A DNA stretch of 64,000 bases, from assembly GCF_040683095.1 (NCBI RefSeq), contig NZ_JBFBCI010000002.1, forward strand, positions 124,001 to 188,000. The letters are read 5' to 3'. The stretch is from Sphaerisporangium sp040683095. GTDB lineage: Bacteria; Actinomycetota; Actinomycetes; Streptosporangiales; Streptosporangiaceae. The translations under genes were made by a program, and so were the position numbers. This document shows, piece by piece, positions 24,476 through 33,836 of the stretch (position 1 is its first letter; each line of letters begins with the position of its first letter). The notes beneath the pieces were generated by a model. That model searched no databases and was not told the DNA's origin. It saw only the letters and a program-made list of their open reading frames with translations.

Positions 24476-25543
24476 TCACATTCCCCGGCCGATGGTGCTC
24501 TCGCGGATCACGAGACGGTGGTCGACGTAGATCTCCCGGGCGGCCCCCTGGACGACGCCCGACATCCGCTCCACGAGAAGTTCGACGGCCTGGCGGCTGA
24601 TCTGCTGCTTGTCCGGGGAGATAGTGGTCAGGGTGGGCGTGCCGTAGCGTCCGTCCTCGATGTCGTCGAACCCGGCGAGGGCGACCTGGGGCGGCACGTC
24701 GTAGCCGCGTTCCAGGAGCGTGCGGAGCGCGCCGAGGGCGAGCAGGTCGCTGAAGCAGAAGACGGCGTCCGGAGGATCGGCGGCGTCCAGGAGGCGGGCC
24801 ATCGCCCTGGCGCCGTCCGCGCGGTGGTAGGCGGCGACAGGAGCGACGAGGCTCTCGTCGACGGGGAGGCCGGCCTCCTCCAGGGCTTGGCGGTATCCGG
24901 CCAGGCGCAGCCGCGCCGTCTCACCGGCGGCCTCGTCCTGCGCACCGATCGCGGCGATCCGGCGACGGCCGAGGGCGGCCAGATGCATGGTCGCCTCCTT
25001 GGCCGCGGTGACGTTGTCGACGACGACGTGGTCGGCGGGGCCGTTGTGGATGCGCTCGCCCAGCAGGACCATCGGGGTGTCGTCGGTGCGCGCGCTGAGG
25101 TCGTCCGCGGTCAGCGCGAGAGGGCTCAAGATGAGACCGTCGATCAGATGGTCCCTGATGCCCTTGGCGACCTGCTGCTCGCGGTCCCTGTTCCCGCCGG
25201 TCTGGTCGATGAGCACGGTCAGCCCGCGTTCCCCGGCTGCGGCGACCACCAGCCGGGCGAGCTCGGCGAAGTAGGGGATGTCCAGCTCGGGCACGGCCAG
25301 TGCGATGATCCCTGAACGGCCCTGGCGAAGGTTTCGCGCGGACACGTTCGGCCGGTAGTTGAGCTCCTTGATGACCTGCTCGACCCGCGCACGCGTCTTC
25401 GGTGTGACGTGAATGTAGCCGTTGACGACGTTCGACACCGTCTTCACCGAGACACCGGCCAGCCGGGCCACGTCCTTCATCCCGACCCGGCGGCGATCGT
25501 CCGGGTCCGGCGCCGACGGCATCGATCGTGTGGGTTCCCCCAT
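24476..25543 (-). CDS. LacI-family repressor, probably of the arabinofuranosidase operon
   Basis: The protein is 355 aa. HTH: MKDVARLAGVSVKTVSNVVNG (residues ~22-42) with the LacI hinge NYRPNVSARNLRQGRSG. The periplasmic-binding-like ligand domain follows (IALAVPELDIPYFAELARLV; VALAGFDDIEDGRYGTPTLTTI). Divergently transcribed from the GH51/ABC operon, with two overlapping CG-centred palindromes in the 110-bp gap, the usual arrangement for a local repressor induced by arabinose or arabino-oligosaccharides (inferred). Start at 25543 has GAAAGG upstream; a Met at residue 22 just before the HTH is the alternative. Confidence 0.9.
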   Translation of the reverse strand: MGEPTRSMPSAPDPDDRRRVGMKDVARLAGVSVKTVSNVVNGYIHVTPKTRARVEQVIKELNYRPNVSARNLRQGRSGIIALAVPELDIPYFAELARLVVAAAGERGLTVLIDQTGGNRDREQQVAKGIRDHLIDGLILSPLALTADDLSARTDDTPMVLLGERIHNGPADHVVVDNVTAAKEATMHLAALGRRRIAAIGAQDEAAGETARLRLAGYRQALEEAGLPVDESLVAPVAAYHRADGARAMARLLDAADPPDAVFCFSDLLALGALRTLLERGYDVPPQVALAGFDDIEDGRYGTPTLTTISPDKQQISRQAVELLVERMSGVVQGAAREIYVDHRLVIRESTIGRGM

Positions 25544-25588
25544 GCCTGGCCTTTCGCTCCATGTGGATGTAGATGAGTGTAGGACCTC

Positions 25589-25617
25589 TTTACAACGTTA
25601 TATACAACGATGTATAT
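25589..25617. promoter_or_regulatory. Two overlapping LacI-type operators upstream of the GH51 operon
   Basis: Site 1 (25589-25604) is centred on the CG of AACGTT, with 6 of 8 positions symmetric. Site 2 (25600-25617, ATATACAACGATGTATAT) has 8 of 9 positions symmetric about its central CG. Centres are 12 bp apart. The central CpG and AT-rich half sites are typical of LacI-family operators. The stretch is strikingly AT-rich for this genome and lies between the divergent repressor and GH51 starts. Confidence 0.7.
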
Positions 25618-25653
25618 CTCGTAACCGCCACGAAACAATGAGGAGGACGGCCC

Positions 25654-27177
25654 GTGGAATCCGCCAAGCTCATCCTCGACCCGGCCTTCGAGATCGGCCC
25701 GGTCGAGCGGCGCCTGTTCGGATCGTTCGTCGAGCACATGGGCCGGTCGGTCTACACAGGCGTGTACGAGCCCGGGCATCCGGAGGCCGGGGAGTCCGGC
25801 CTGCGCCGTGACGTGATCGAGCTGGCCAGGGAGATGGGCGTGACGGTCGTTCGCTATCCCGGGGGCAACTTCGTCTCGAACTACAACTGGGAAGACGGGG
25901 TGGGCCCCGCCGACGAGCGGCCCACGAGGCTCGACCTCGCCTGGCGGCAGATCGAGACCAACGCGTTCGGCCTGGGCGAGTTCATGTCATGGGCCGGCGA
26001 GCTGCCTGCCGAGCCGATGATGGCGGTGAACCTCGGGACCCGGGGCATCCGTGAAGCATGTGACCTGATCGAGTACGCCAACCACCCGCGGGGCACCCGC
26101 TGGTCGGACCTGCGCGTCGAGCACGGCCGCCGTGAGCCGTACGACCTGCGCCTGTGGTGCCTGGGCAACGAGATGGACGGGCCGTGGCAGGTCGGCGGCA
26201 AGACAGCGGAGGAGTACGGCCGACTCGCGGCCGAGACCGCCAAGGCGATGAGGCGCGTGGATCCCCGTGTGGAGCTGGTGGCCTGCGGCAGCTCCAACAG
26301 CGGGATGCCGACGTTCGCCTCATGGGAGGCGACGGTGCTCGGGCACTGCCTCGAGCACGTGGACTACATCTCGCTGCACGCCTACTACGACCCCGCCGCA
26401 GGCGACCGCGCGAGCTATCTGGCGTCGGCCGTCGAGATGGACGCCCACATCGACGCGGTGGTCGCCACCGCCGACCACGTCGCCGCCAAGCTGGGCAGCC
26501 GCAAGCGGCTCAGGCTCTCCTTCGACGAGTGGAACGTGTGGTCGCAGAGCCTGTTCGGCGGCGAGGCGAGCCTCGAATGGGCCGAGGCGCCGCGGATCAT
26601 CGAGGAAGACTACGACGTGACGGCCGCCGTGGTGGTGGGAAGCCTGCTGATCACCCTGCTCAACCACGCCGACAGGGTCGGCATCGCCTGCCAGGCCCAG
26701 CTCGCCAACGTCATCGCGCCGATCCGCACGGAACCGGGCGGGCCGGCCTGGCGTCAGACGATCTTCCACCCGTTCGCGCTCACCGCCGCGCACGCGCGCG
26801 GCCGCGTCCTGCGGGTGGAGGTCGCCTCGCCCACGTTCCCGACCGAGCGGTTCGGGGAGGTGGCTGTGCTCGCCGCCGCGGCCACCCACGACGACGACAG
26901 GGGGGAGCTGACGGTCTTCGCGGCGAACCGGAGCGAGCGGCCGCTCCCGCTCGAGATCGATCTGCGCGGCCTGCCCGGCTTCACGGACGCTCGCCACGTG
27001 GTCGTGGCCGATGAGGACGCCGGGGCTCGCAACAGCGAGGAGACGCCCAACCGGGTCGTCCCGCGAGCGTTGGACGGGGTCGTGCTCGGTGGGGACCGGC
27101 TGTCGGCGGTCCTGCCGCCCACCTCGTTCAACGTCGTACGGCTGGCCAGGGGCCAGGCCGTACGCCGGGGGCTCTAG
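25654..27177 (+). CDS. Alpha-N-arabinofuranosidase, glycoside hydrolase family 51
   Basis: The protein is 507 aa with a GTG start and GAGGAGGA upstream. (beta/alpha)8 barrel with acid/base Glu173 in WCLGNEMDG and nucleophile Glu292 in SFDEWNVW, plus RRLFGSFVEHMGR at the N-terminus and a C-terminal beta-sandwich, all canonical for GH51. No signal peptide: intracellular, releasing L-arabinose from imported arabinoxylan or arabinan oligomers. First gene of a five-gene operon with binding protein, two permeases and a GH1-like enzyme. Confidence 0.93.
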   Translation: MESAKLILDPAFEIGPVERRLFGSFVEHMGRSVYTGVYEPGHPEAGESGLRRDVIELAREMGVTVVRYPGGNFVSNYNWEDGVGPADERPTRLDLAWRQIETNAFGLGEFMSWAGELPAEPMMAVNLGTRGIREACDLIEYANHPRGTRWSDLRVEHGRREPYDLRLWCLGNEMDGPWQVGGKTAEEYGRLAAETAKAMRRVDPRVELVACGSSNSGMPTFASWEATVLGHCLEHVDYISLHAYYDPAAGDRASYLASAVEMDAHIDAVVATADHVAAKLGSRKRLRLSFDEWNVWSQSLFGGEASLEWAEAPRIIEEDYDVTAAVVVGSLLITLLNHADRVGIACQAQLANVIAPIRTEPGGPAWRQTIFHPFALTAAHARGRVLRVEVASPTFPTERFGEVAVLAAAATHDDDRGELTVFAANRSERPLPLEIDLRGLPGFTDARHVVVADEDAGARNSEETPNRVVPRALDGVVLGGDRLSAVLPPTSFNVVRLARGQAVRRGL

Positions 27178-27225
27178 GTCAGCTGACCGGAAAATCAGAA
27201 AAAGTCGGGGGGAGAGGAGATTCTC

Positions 27226-28524
27226 ATGAGATTGCGCAGCCGGGTACGGCTCGTCACGATGACCGCCGCGATCGCCCTGCTCTCGACGGCCTGCGCCGGC
27301 CAGGGACAGGGAGACAGCGACACCGGCGGTTCGAGCGGACCGGTGACCCTGAAATTCTGGAACGGCTTCACGGGGCCGGACCGGGCGGCGGTCGAGGGCA
27401 TCGTGTCCAAGTACAACGCGTCACAGAACAAGGTGAAGATCGAGATGGAGATCATGCCCTGGGACGTGTTCTTCGAGAAGCTGCTGCCCAGCCTGGGCTC
27501 CGGAACGGGTCCCGACATCTCCGCGATGGACACGGCGCAGATCCCGCAGTACGCCGCGCGCGACGTCTTCCAGCCGCTCGACGACGCCTACGGCCCGCAG
27601 GGGGTCGACCCGAACGTGCTGGTGCGCTCCGCCGTCGACGCCACGGTCTTCAAGGGCAAGAAGTACGGCATCCCGATGAACTTCACCACGCTGAAGCTCT
27701 ACTGGAACAAGGACATGTTCCGCGAGGCGGGTCTGGATCCGGAGAAGCCCCCGGCGAACTGGGACGAGTTCGGCGACTACGCCAAGAAGCTGACCAAGGA
27801 CACAGACGGCGACGGCAAACCGGAGCAGTACGGCCTGACCATCGCCGACCACGCGACGATCGCGATGTGGCCGATCCTGTTCTGGCAGAACGGCGGCGGC
27901 GTCGTCTCCGAGGACGGGCGCACCGCGACGCTGGACGACCCGGCCACCATCGAGGCCGCCAAACACTGGGTGGACCTGGTGACCAAGGGCAAGATCGCGC
28001 CGGTCGGCCTGAGCGGCGCCGACGCCGACAAGCTCTTCCAGAGCAAGAAGGCCGCGATGGAGATCGTCGGGCCGTGGATGACGACGGGCTTCAAGCAGGC
28101 CGGCATCGACTTCGGCATCGCCATGCCGCCCGCGGGCCCGAAGGCTCAGGTGACGCTCGGCACGAGCGTTGCCTTCACGCTGAGCTCGCGTGCCGCGGGA
28201 CAGAAGAAGCAGGCCGCGCAGGACTTCTTCTCCTATTGGAACAGCAAGGAGTCGCAGAAGTACTGGTCGGTCAACTCCGGCTTTCCCCCCAACAGGACCG
28301 ACCTGACGGCCGACGACCTCAAGGACAACCCGTACTCGGCCCTTTTCGGGCAGGACGCCGACAAGTCGCGGTTCTATCTGGCGGGCGTGCAGGAGTTCCA
28401 GAAGGTCAACGAAACGATCTTCGAACCCGCCCTGCAGCGCGTGCTGAACGGCAAGGGCGACATCGAGCAGGTCTTCGCCCAGGCCGACAAGGACATCCAG
28501 GTCGTCCTCGACAGCGCGCAGTAA
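27226..28524 (+). CDS. Sugar ABC transporter substrate-binding lipoprotein
   Basis: The protein is 432 aa, with GGGGAGAGGAG before the ATG. Lipoprotein signal with lipobox LSTAC (Cys ~23), then a Gly/Ser linker and a family 1 extracellular solute-binding fold (VTLKFWNGFTGPDRAAVEGIV; GTGPDISAMDTAQIPQYA; KKYGIPMNFTTLKLYWNKDMF). It captures oligosaccharides at the membrane for the two permeases downstream. Arabino- or xylo-oligosaccharides are inferred from the GH51 partner. 48 nt after the GH51 stop. Confidence 0.92.
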   Translation: MRLRSRVRLVTMTAAIALLSTACAGQGQGDSDTGGSSGPVTLKFWNGFTGPDRAAVEGIVSKYNASQNKVKIEMEIMPWDVFFEKLLPSLGSGTGPDISAMDTAQIPQYAARDVFQPLDDAYGPQGVDPNVLVRSAVDATVFKGKKYGIPMNFTTLKLYWNKDMFREAGLDPEKPPANWDEFGDYAKKLTKDTDGDGKPEQYGLTIADHATIAMWPILFWQNGGGVVSEDGRTATLDDPATIEAAKHWVDLVTKGKIAPVGLSGADADKLFQSKKAAMEIVGPWMTTGFKQAGIDFGIAMPPAGPKAQVTLGTSVAFTLSSRAAGQKKQAAQDFFSYWNSKESQKYWSVNSGFPPNRTDLTADDLKDNPYSALFGQDADKSRFYLAGVQEFQKVNETIFEPALQRVLNGKGDIEQVFAQADKDIQVVLDSAQ

Positions 28525-28542
28525 CCCCGGAAGAGGGCGACC

Positions 28543-29475
28543 GTGACGACTACCGTGCGAACGGCAGTGAAACTCCCCACCAGGCGAACCAGCGCCGGTT
28601 CCTCCGGCAGGCGGCAGGCCAGAGCGGCGTGGCTGTTCATGCTGCCGACTCTGGCCGTGCTGGGTGTGTTCGTGGTCTGGCCGATGCTGCAGGCGCTGTA
28701 TCTGTCGTTCACCGACTATCAGGTGTTCGCGCCGGCCCGGTGGATCGGGCTCGAGAACTACCAAAAGCTGGTGTCCGATCCGGCGTTCGCCAACGCATTG
28801 GTCAACACGCTCTACTACGCGGCCGTGACCACCCCGGTCTCGGTGGCGCTGGCCCTCGGGCTCGCGCTCATGCTGAACCGGCGGATGCCTCTGCGCGGTT
28901 TCATCAGGACCGCGGTGTTCGTCCCGGTCGTCATCTCCCTCGCGGTCGTGGCGATCGCCTGGAGCTTCCTGCTCGATCCCAACATCGGGCTGCTCAGCCA
29001 CTGGCTGTCCAAGATCGGAATCGTGTCCGAGCAGGGCTGGCTGCGCGATCCCTCGCTGGCCATGCCGGCGGTGATGATCGTCGGAGTCTGGAAGAACGTC
29101 GGCTTCTACATGGTGATGTACCTGGCGGGGCTTCAGTCGATCCCGACGGCGCTCTACGAGGCGGCCCGCGTCGACGGCGCGGGCGCCTTGATGCAGTTCC
29201 GCCGCATCACCTGGCCGCTCCTGGCCAACCAGACCATGCTCATCGTGATCCTGGCCGCGATCGCCACGCTGCAGGCCTTCGACCAGATCTTCGTCATGAC
29301 CCACGGCGGCCCGTTCTTCAGGACCGAGACATTGGTGATGATGACTTATCGAGTCGGCTTCAAGGAGTTTCAGTTCGGCTATGCGGCCGCGGTGTCATGG
29401 GCACTGGTCCTGCTGATCTTCGTGCTGAGCATGCTCCAGGTCGCCTACTTCAGAAAGCGGGCGGTGACGTACTGA
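28543..29475 (+). CDS. Sugar ABC transporter permease, MalF type
   Basis: The protein is 310 aa with a GTG start 18 nt after the binding protein gene. Six predicted helices (AWLFMLPTLAVLGVFVVWPM; GFIRTAVFVPVVISLAVVAIAW) and the EAA loop YEAARVDGAGALMQFRRITWPL, which docks the ATPase. No ATPase gene is in the operon, so a shared MsiK-like ATPase encoded elsewhere is likely, as in streptomycetes. The stop overlaps the start of the next permease (TGATG). Confidence 0.93.
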   Translation: MTTTVRTAVKLPTRRTSAGSSGRRQARAAWLFMLPTLAVLGVFVVWPMLQALYLSFTDYQVFAPARWIGLENYQKLVSDPAFANALVNTLYYAAVTTPVSVALALGLALMLNRRMPLRGFIRTAVFVPVVISLAVVAIAWSFLLDPNIGLLSHWLSKIGIVSEQGWLRDPSLAMPAVMIVGVWKNVGFYMVMYLAGLQSIPTALYEAARVDGAGALMQFRRITWPLLANQTMLIVILAAIATLQAFDQIFVMTHGGPFFRTETLVMMTYRVGFKEFQFGYAAAVSWALVLLIFVLSMLQVAYFRKRAVTY

Positions 29476-30311
29476 TGCCAGCGGACAACCGCGGGCTGCG
29501 CCTGACCTGGCGGGTCCTGACGACCGCGACGGGACTGGCCATAGCCCTGGCCATGCTGTTCCCCCTGGTGTGGATGGTCACCACCTCGTTCAAGCCCGAG
29601 TCGGAGATCGTCTCCTTCCCCCCGAGACTGCTGCCTGAGACCTTCACGCTCGACAACTACACCGGTGTGTGGGAGCGGCTGCCCTTCACCCGGCTGTTCC
29701 TCAATACCGTGGTCTTCGCCGGAGTGGTCACCGTCTGCTCGCTCCTGCTCGACTCGATGACCGCCTACGCGCTCGCCCGGCTGCGCTTCCGCGGCAAGGG
29801 GGCGGTCTTCGTGCTGGTGCTGGTGCTCCTCATGGTGCCCTTCCAGGTGACGCTCATCCCGCTGTACGACCTGCTTGCGCACCTCGGGTGGATCAACACC
29901 TTCCAGGGGCTCATCGTGCCGAGGCTGACCAACGCGTTCGGCATCTTCTTCCTGCGCCAGTTCCTGCTGTCGATCCCCCGGGATCTGGAGGACGCGGCGC
30001 GGGTCGACGGCGCCTCCGAGTTCCGCATCTACTGGCGGATCGTGATGCCGCTCGCCGTACCGGCCCTGCTCACGCTGGCCTTGTTCCACTTCATGTACAA
30101 CTGGAACGACCTGCTGTGGCCCCTGATCATCACCCAGGACGCCTCACGGCAGACCCTTCCCGCCGGGCTCGCACTCTTCATGGGGCAGCACGTGGTGGAG
30201 TACGGCCCGCTGATGGCCGCGTCCGTCATGACGCTCCTGCCGGTGGTCATCTTCTTCATCATCATCCAGCGCCGGTTCGTGGCCGGCATGGCGACGACAG
30301 GAATCAGATAG
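29475..30311 (+). CDS. Sugar ABC transporter permease, MalG type
   Basis: The protein is 278 aa; ATG 29475 overlaps the MalF stop by 1 nt. Helices include LTTATGLAIALAMLFPLVWM and GAVFVLVLVLLMVPFQVTLI. EAA loop LEDAARVDGASEFRIYWRIVMPL, and the typical end QRRFVAGMATTGIR. Forms the heteromeric channel with the MalF-type protein. The same C-terminal pattern occurs, broken, in the relic at 24063-24256. Confidence 0.93.
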   Translation: MPADNRGLRLTWRVLTTATGLAIALAMLFPLVWMVTTSFKPESEIVSFPPRLLPETFTLDNYTGVWERLPFTRLFLNTVVFAGVVTVCSLLLDSMTAYALARLRFRGKGAVFVLVLVLLMVPFQVTLIPLYDLLAHLGWINTFQGLIVPRLTNAFGIFFLRQFLLSIPRDLEDAARVDGASEFRIYWRIVMPLAVPALLTLALFHFMYNWNDLLWPLIITQDASRQTLPAGLALFMGQHVVEYGPLMAASVMTLLPVVIFFIIIQRRFVAGMATTGIR

Positions 30312-30313
30312 CG

Positions 30314-31519
30314 ATGCGGTGGTTCGAGGACGGGCGACTGCGGTTCGCCGTCGGGATCGAGGACACGTTCATCCCCCAGGAGTATCCCGGCAGGCGCAAG
30401 CTCGACGAGTACGAGCTGACCCAGCACTATCACCTGTGGCACGAGGACCTGGGCCTCGCCTCGGCCACGGGGGCGGAGATGATCCGCTGGGGCATCCCCT
30501 GGTACCTGCTCGAACCTGAACCCGGCCGCTTCCGCTGGGACTGGCTCGACCGGGTCGTGGACCGCCTGGGGGAACTGGGCCTGACGTGCGTCGTCGACCT
30601 GATGCACTATGGCACGCCGAGCTGGCTCGACAACCAGTTCCTGAACGCCGACTATCCGTCCCGCGTGGCCGAGTACGGCACCCGCGTCGCCGAGCGCTAC
30701 CGGGACCGCCTCCACGTGTGGACCCCGCTCAACGAACCCACGATCAACGCGATCTACTGCGGTGAGAACGGAACGTGGCCCCCCGGGCTCACCGGCCATG
30801 ACGGGTTCGTCAAGCTCGCGATGGCCATCGCCCGGGGGATCGTGGCGACCCAGCGCGGCATCGCGGAGGTGCAGCCGGACGCCTCCTTCGTGCACGTGGA
30901 GGCGAGTTTCCGGTACGCGGGCGACTGGTTCCCCTTCGACGTCGGCCTCGTCCGCGAGCGCCGATTCCTGATCATGGACCTCATCACCGGAGCCCTGGAC
31001 GACGAGCACCCGCTCTACGGATACCTGCGCGAGCACGGCGTCGACGACGGCGAGCTCGCCCGGCTCAGGGAAGCCGCGGTCACACCGGACGTGGTCGGAG
31101 TGAACTACTACCCGGCCTTCACCACCTCGCGCTTCGAGCCGGGCTCGCCGACGCCCCTGCCCGTGGAGGCGGGCACCGCGGGGCTGGAGGAGCTGCTGCG
31201 GGAGTTCGCCGCGCGGTACGGCCGGCCGGTCTTCCTGACCGAGACCAGCAGGGCCGGTACGCCCGAGCAGCGGGCCGGCTGGCTCCGGGACAGCATCGGG
31301 CTGGTCCATCGTCTGCGAGAGGAGGGCGTTCCGGTCGTCGGCTACACCTGGTGGCCGCTGTTCGCCCTGGTGGACTGGCTGTACCGGGAGAGCACCGAAC
31401 CGGTCGAACGCTGGCTGGTCCCCATGGGCCTCTACGACCTCGAACCCGACGGGGCCGGGGTTCTGCGGCGAGTTCCGACCGTCGCCGTCGAGGAGTTCAA
31501 ACGCCTGACACGCCCGTGA
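30314..31519 (+). CDS. Glycoside hydrolase family 1-like enzyme
   Basis: The protein is 401 aa, starting 2 nt after the MalG-type stop. Acid/base Glu141 in WTPLNEPTINA and the nucleophile Glu310 in VFLTETSRAG keep the GH1 geometry, but both surroundings are atypical (TETS instead of TENG) and the protein is shorter than the usual 440-480 aa, with a variant N-terminus (FAVGIEDTFIPQ). It belongs to a divergent GH1 branch. Cytoplasmic, probably cleaving the non-reducing sugar from imported oligosaccharides. Last gene of the operon. Confidence 0.82.
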   Translation: MRWFEDGRLRFAVGIEDTFIPQEYPGRRKLDEYELTQHYHLWHEDLGLASATGAEMIRWGIPWYLLEPEPGRFRWDWLDRVVDRLGELGLTCVVDLMHYGTPSWLDNQFLNADYPSRVAEYGTRVAERYRDRLHVWTPLNEPTINAIYCGENGTWPPGLTGHDGFVKLAMAIARGIVATQRGIAEVQPDASFVHVEASFRYAGDWFPFDVGLVRERRFLIMDLITGALDDEHPLYGYLREHGVDDGELARLREAAVTPDVVGVNYYPAFTTSRFEPGSPTPLPVEAGTAGLEELLREFAARYGRPVFLTETSRAGTPEQRAGWLRDSIGLVHRLREEGVPVVGYTWWPLFALVDWLYRESTEPVERWLVPMGLYDLEPDGAGVLRRVPTVAVEEFKRLTRP

Positions 31520-31971
31520 TGTGCGGTTCACGCTCCCACCCACCGGGGAAGCCTTCCACCGCACCGGTTTACTGCGCGAGCGACACCGGGGCGACCGGGC
31601 TTCGCACCCGGAAATCGGACGTCACAGCCCGGCCTGCGGAAATCGGACGCCCCGGCGTCGGCCTCCGGGATTTTCCGCACACTTCCCGAATATCGGCATA
31701 GACGAAAAACCCCACGCCGCGTTCTCGAATGGACGCGTGCCGTGACCGCGTATTCACGGCGGCCTCGGGCCTGCCGGCACGGGCGTTCGCCCCCACACGC
31801 AGGGGCGGCCGTCACGCACGGGCACCGGGCCGCACCCGGGGTGACAGGCATTTCGCGCGCGTCCCCCAAATGTTCATCCCCGATACATCGGAGCCCATAA
31901 ACCCTCACAACCAACACGGCTCTGTCGGTCGTCTCATTTACTATCTATTGGCCTGGGACGGCGGGAAATCA
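31520..31971. other. Intergenic region upstream of the penicillin-binding protein gene
   Basis: About 450 bp with no convincing gene. A GGAAATCGGACG unit occurs twice (near 31611 and 31639). A small inverted repeat GCCGTGA-CCGCGTAT-TCACGGC lies at about 31738-31759. The 31900-31970 part is relatively AT-rich (TTTACTATCTATTGG) and probably holds the promoter. Confidence 0.5.
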
Positions 31972-33678
31972 ATGAGAAACCGGCAGAGTGACGGCATGCG
32001 AAACAGATGGCCCCTGGCGATGGTCACCGTGGTGGCGGTGATCGTCTTCTTCGGTGTGTACATGCTCGTGGCCGCCCCGGAACCCCAGGGGCCGTCGTCG
32101 CACGCCGCCGACGACCCCGCGCCGACGCTCGCGGCGTCGTCCCCCGCCGTCCCGCCGGCCGTGCCGTCCTCGCCGGGCGATCCGGTGCTGGCCGTCCCCT
32201 CGTCGTTCCCGTCGACGCCGGGCCCGCAGGTCCAGCCCGTCGTCCCCACGACCGCGCCCGCCACACAGCCCGCCGCCCAGCCGGGCGATCCCGGGCCGGT
32301 CGCCGAGCGCTACTTCGCCGCCTGGCGGCTCAGCGACTTCACCGGCATGGCCGCCCTCGTCGCCGACCCGCCGCCCGACTTCGCCGACCGGCACAGGCGC
32401 TTCGCGAGCGAACTGCGGATCGCGTCGGTGTCCCTGTCCCCCGGGCCGCTCTCCCGGCCGGGCGCCGACAGCGCCGAGGTGCCCTTCCAAGGGGTCCGCC
32501 AGGTGACGGGGCTCGGCGCGTGGCCGTTCTCCTCGGTGCTGCGCCTGGCGGTGCGCGGCGGCGCGTGGAAGGTGCTGTGGTCGCCAGGGACACTGCACCC
32601 CGCGCTGAAGGACGGCGGCGAGCTGCGCCTGGAGGAGACCAAGGTCAAGCGGCCAGGGGCGCTGACCCGCGAGGGCGTACCGTTCCCGTCCGGCAGCAAG
32701 GCGGGTGACTACTTCCCCGGGCTGGACGCGACCTTCACCGAGATGAAGCTCAAGGAGCAGCCCTCGGGCAAGGTCCTGCTGGCCTCGCAGCCGCCGTCCA
32801 CCCCGCAGGCCCAGACGACGATCTCCAGGCCCGTGCAGGAGGCCGCCGCGCGGGCGCTGGACGGCGCCGGCCGGCCCGCGGCGCTCGTGGCGGTGGACGT
32901 GCCGAGCGGCGAGGTCCGCGCGGTCGCCGACACCCTGGGCGGCAAGGGGGCGTTCAACGGCCTGTACCCGCCCGGGTCTGCGTTCAAGGTGGTCACCGCG
33001 GCCGCGCTGCTGCGCTCGGGCCTCGCCCCGGACGCGCAGGTGGCCTGCCCGGCCGCCTACACGATCCCGAACGCGCGGCGCTTCACCAACGACGGCGGCG
33101 CCGACCACGGCGCGGTCTCCCTGACCACGGCCTTCGCCCTGTCGTGCAACACCACGTTCGCGCAGCAGGCGTACGAGCGGCTGCGCGACGACCGGCTGCG
33201 CGCGGAGGCCGCCGACCGGTTCGGCTTCCGCGAGAAGGCGGGCCTGAGCTCCTGCCGGATCAGCCCGCCCCAGGACATGAACGAGCTCGGCGCCGACGCG
33301 ATCGGGCAGAACTCGGTGCGGGCCAGCCCGCTGTGCATGGCGGAGGTCGCGGCGGCCGTGGCCCGCGGCACGTGGCGGCAGTCGGTGATCACGCCCGGCG
33401 CCGACCCCGGCTCGCCCCCGGTCCCGCTGGACGAGGGCGTCGCGGCGAGCCTGCGGGCGATGATGGAGGCCGTGGTCACCCAGGGCACCGCCGCCCAGGC
33501 CGGACTGCCTCCGGGCACCGCCGGCAAGACGGGCACCGCCGAGGTGTCCGGCGGCGCGGCCCACGCCTGGTTCGTCGGCTACCGCGGCGACCTGGCCTTC
33601 GCCGTCCTCGTCCAGAACGGCGGCGTCGGAGGCAGGGTCGCGGCGCCGATCGCGGCCAGGTTCCTCAAGGCCCTGTGA
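31972..33678 (+). CDS. Penicillin-binding protein (transpeptidase) with MecA-N/NTF2-like domain
   Basis: The protein is 568 aa. ATG 31972 gives a short basic N-terminus, one membrane helix (WPLAMVTVVAVIVFFGVYMLV, ~13-33) and a long Pro/Ser/Ala linker. An NTF2/MecA-N-like domain (~105-225) precedes the transpeptidase domain with SxxK Ser336 (PPGSAFK), SxN (SCN, 391-393) and KTG (519-521). A D,D-transpeptidase cross-linking peptidoglycan outside the membrane. The architecture matches low-affinity-type actinobacterial PBPs. Stands alone. Upstream ATGs would only add a non-conserved extension. Confidence 0.88.
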   Translation: MRNRQSDGMRNRWPLAMVTVVAVIVFFGVYMLVAAPEPQGPSSHAADDPAPTLAASSPAVPPAVPSSPGDPVLAVPSSFPSTPGPQVQPVVPTTAPATQPAAQPGDPGPVAERYFAAWRLSDFTGMAALVADPPPDFADRHRRFASELRIASVSLSPGPLSRPGADSAEVPFQGVRQVTGLGAWPFSSVLRLAVRGGAWKVLWSPGTLHPALKDGGELRLEETKVKRPGALTREGVPFPSGSKAGDYFPGLDATFTEMKLKEQPSGKVLLASQPPSTPQAQTTISRPVQEAAARALDGAGRPAALVAVDVPSGEVRAVADTLGGKGAFNGLYPPGSAFKVVTAAALLRSGLAPDAQVACPAAYTIPNARRFTNDGGADHGAVSLTTAFALSCNTTFAQQAYERLRDDRLRAEAADRFGFREKAGLSSCRISPPQDMNELGADAIGQNSVRASPLCMAEVAAAVARGTWRQSVITPGADPGSPPVPLDEGVAASLRAMMEAVVTQGTAAQAGLPPGTAGKTGTAEVSGGAAHAWFVGYRGDLAFAVLVQNGGVGGRVAAPIAARFLKAL

Positions 33679-33836
33679 GACCTGCCGCGGCGAGAAAGGC
33701 CCGCCTCGGTGAGAAAGGGCTCAGCCCCGACCGGCCGTGGACCGGACCGCGGATGGCTGCGTCCGTCGTGGTCCGTGGTCGTCCATGATCGTTGAGGCCG
33801 GGCGGGGCCGCCGGGGTGAAGGTGGTGCGGAGGCGG

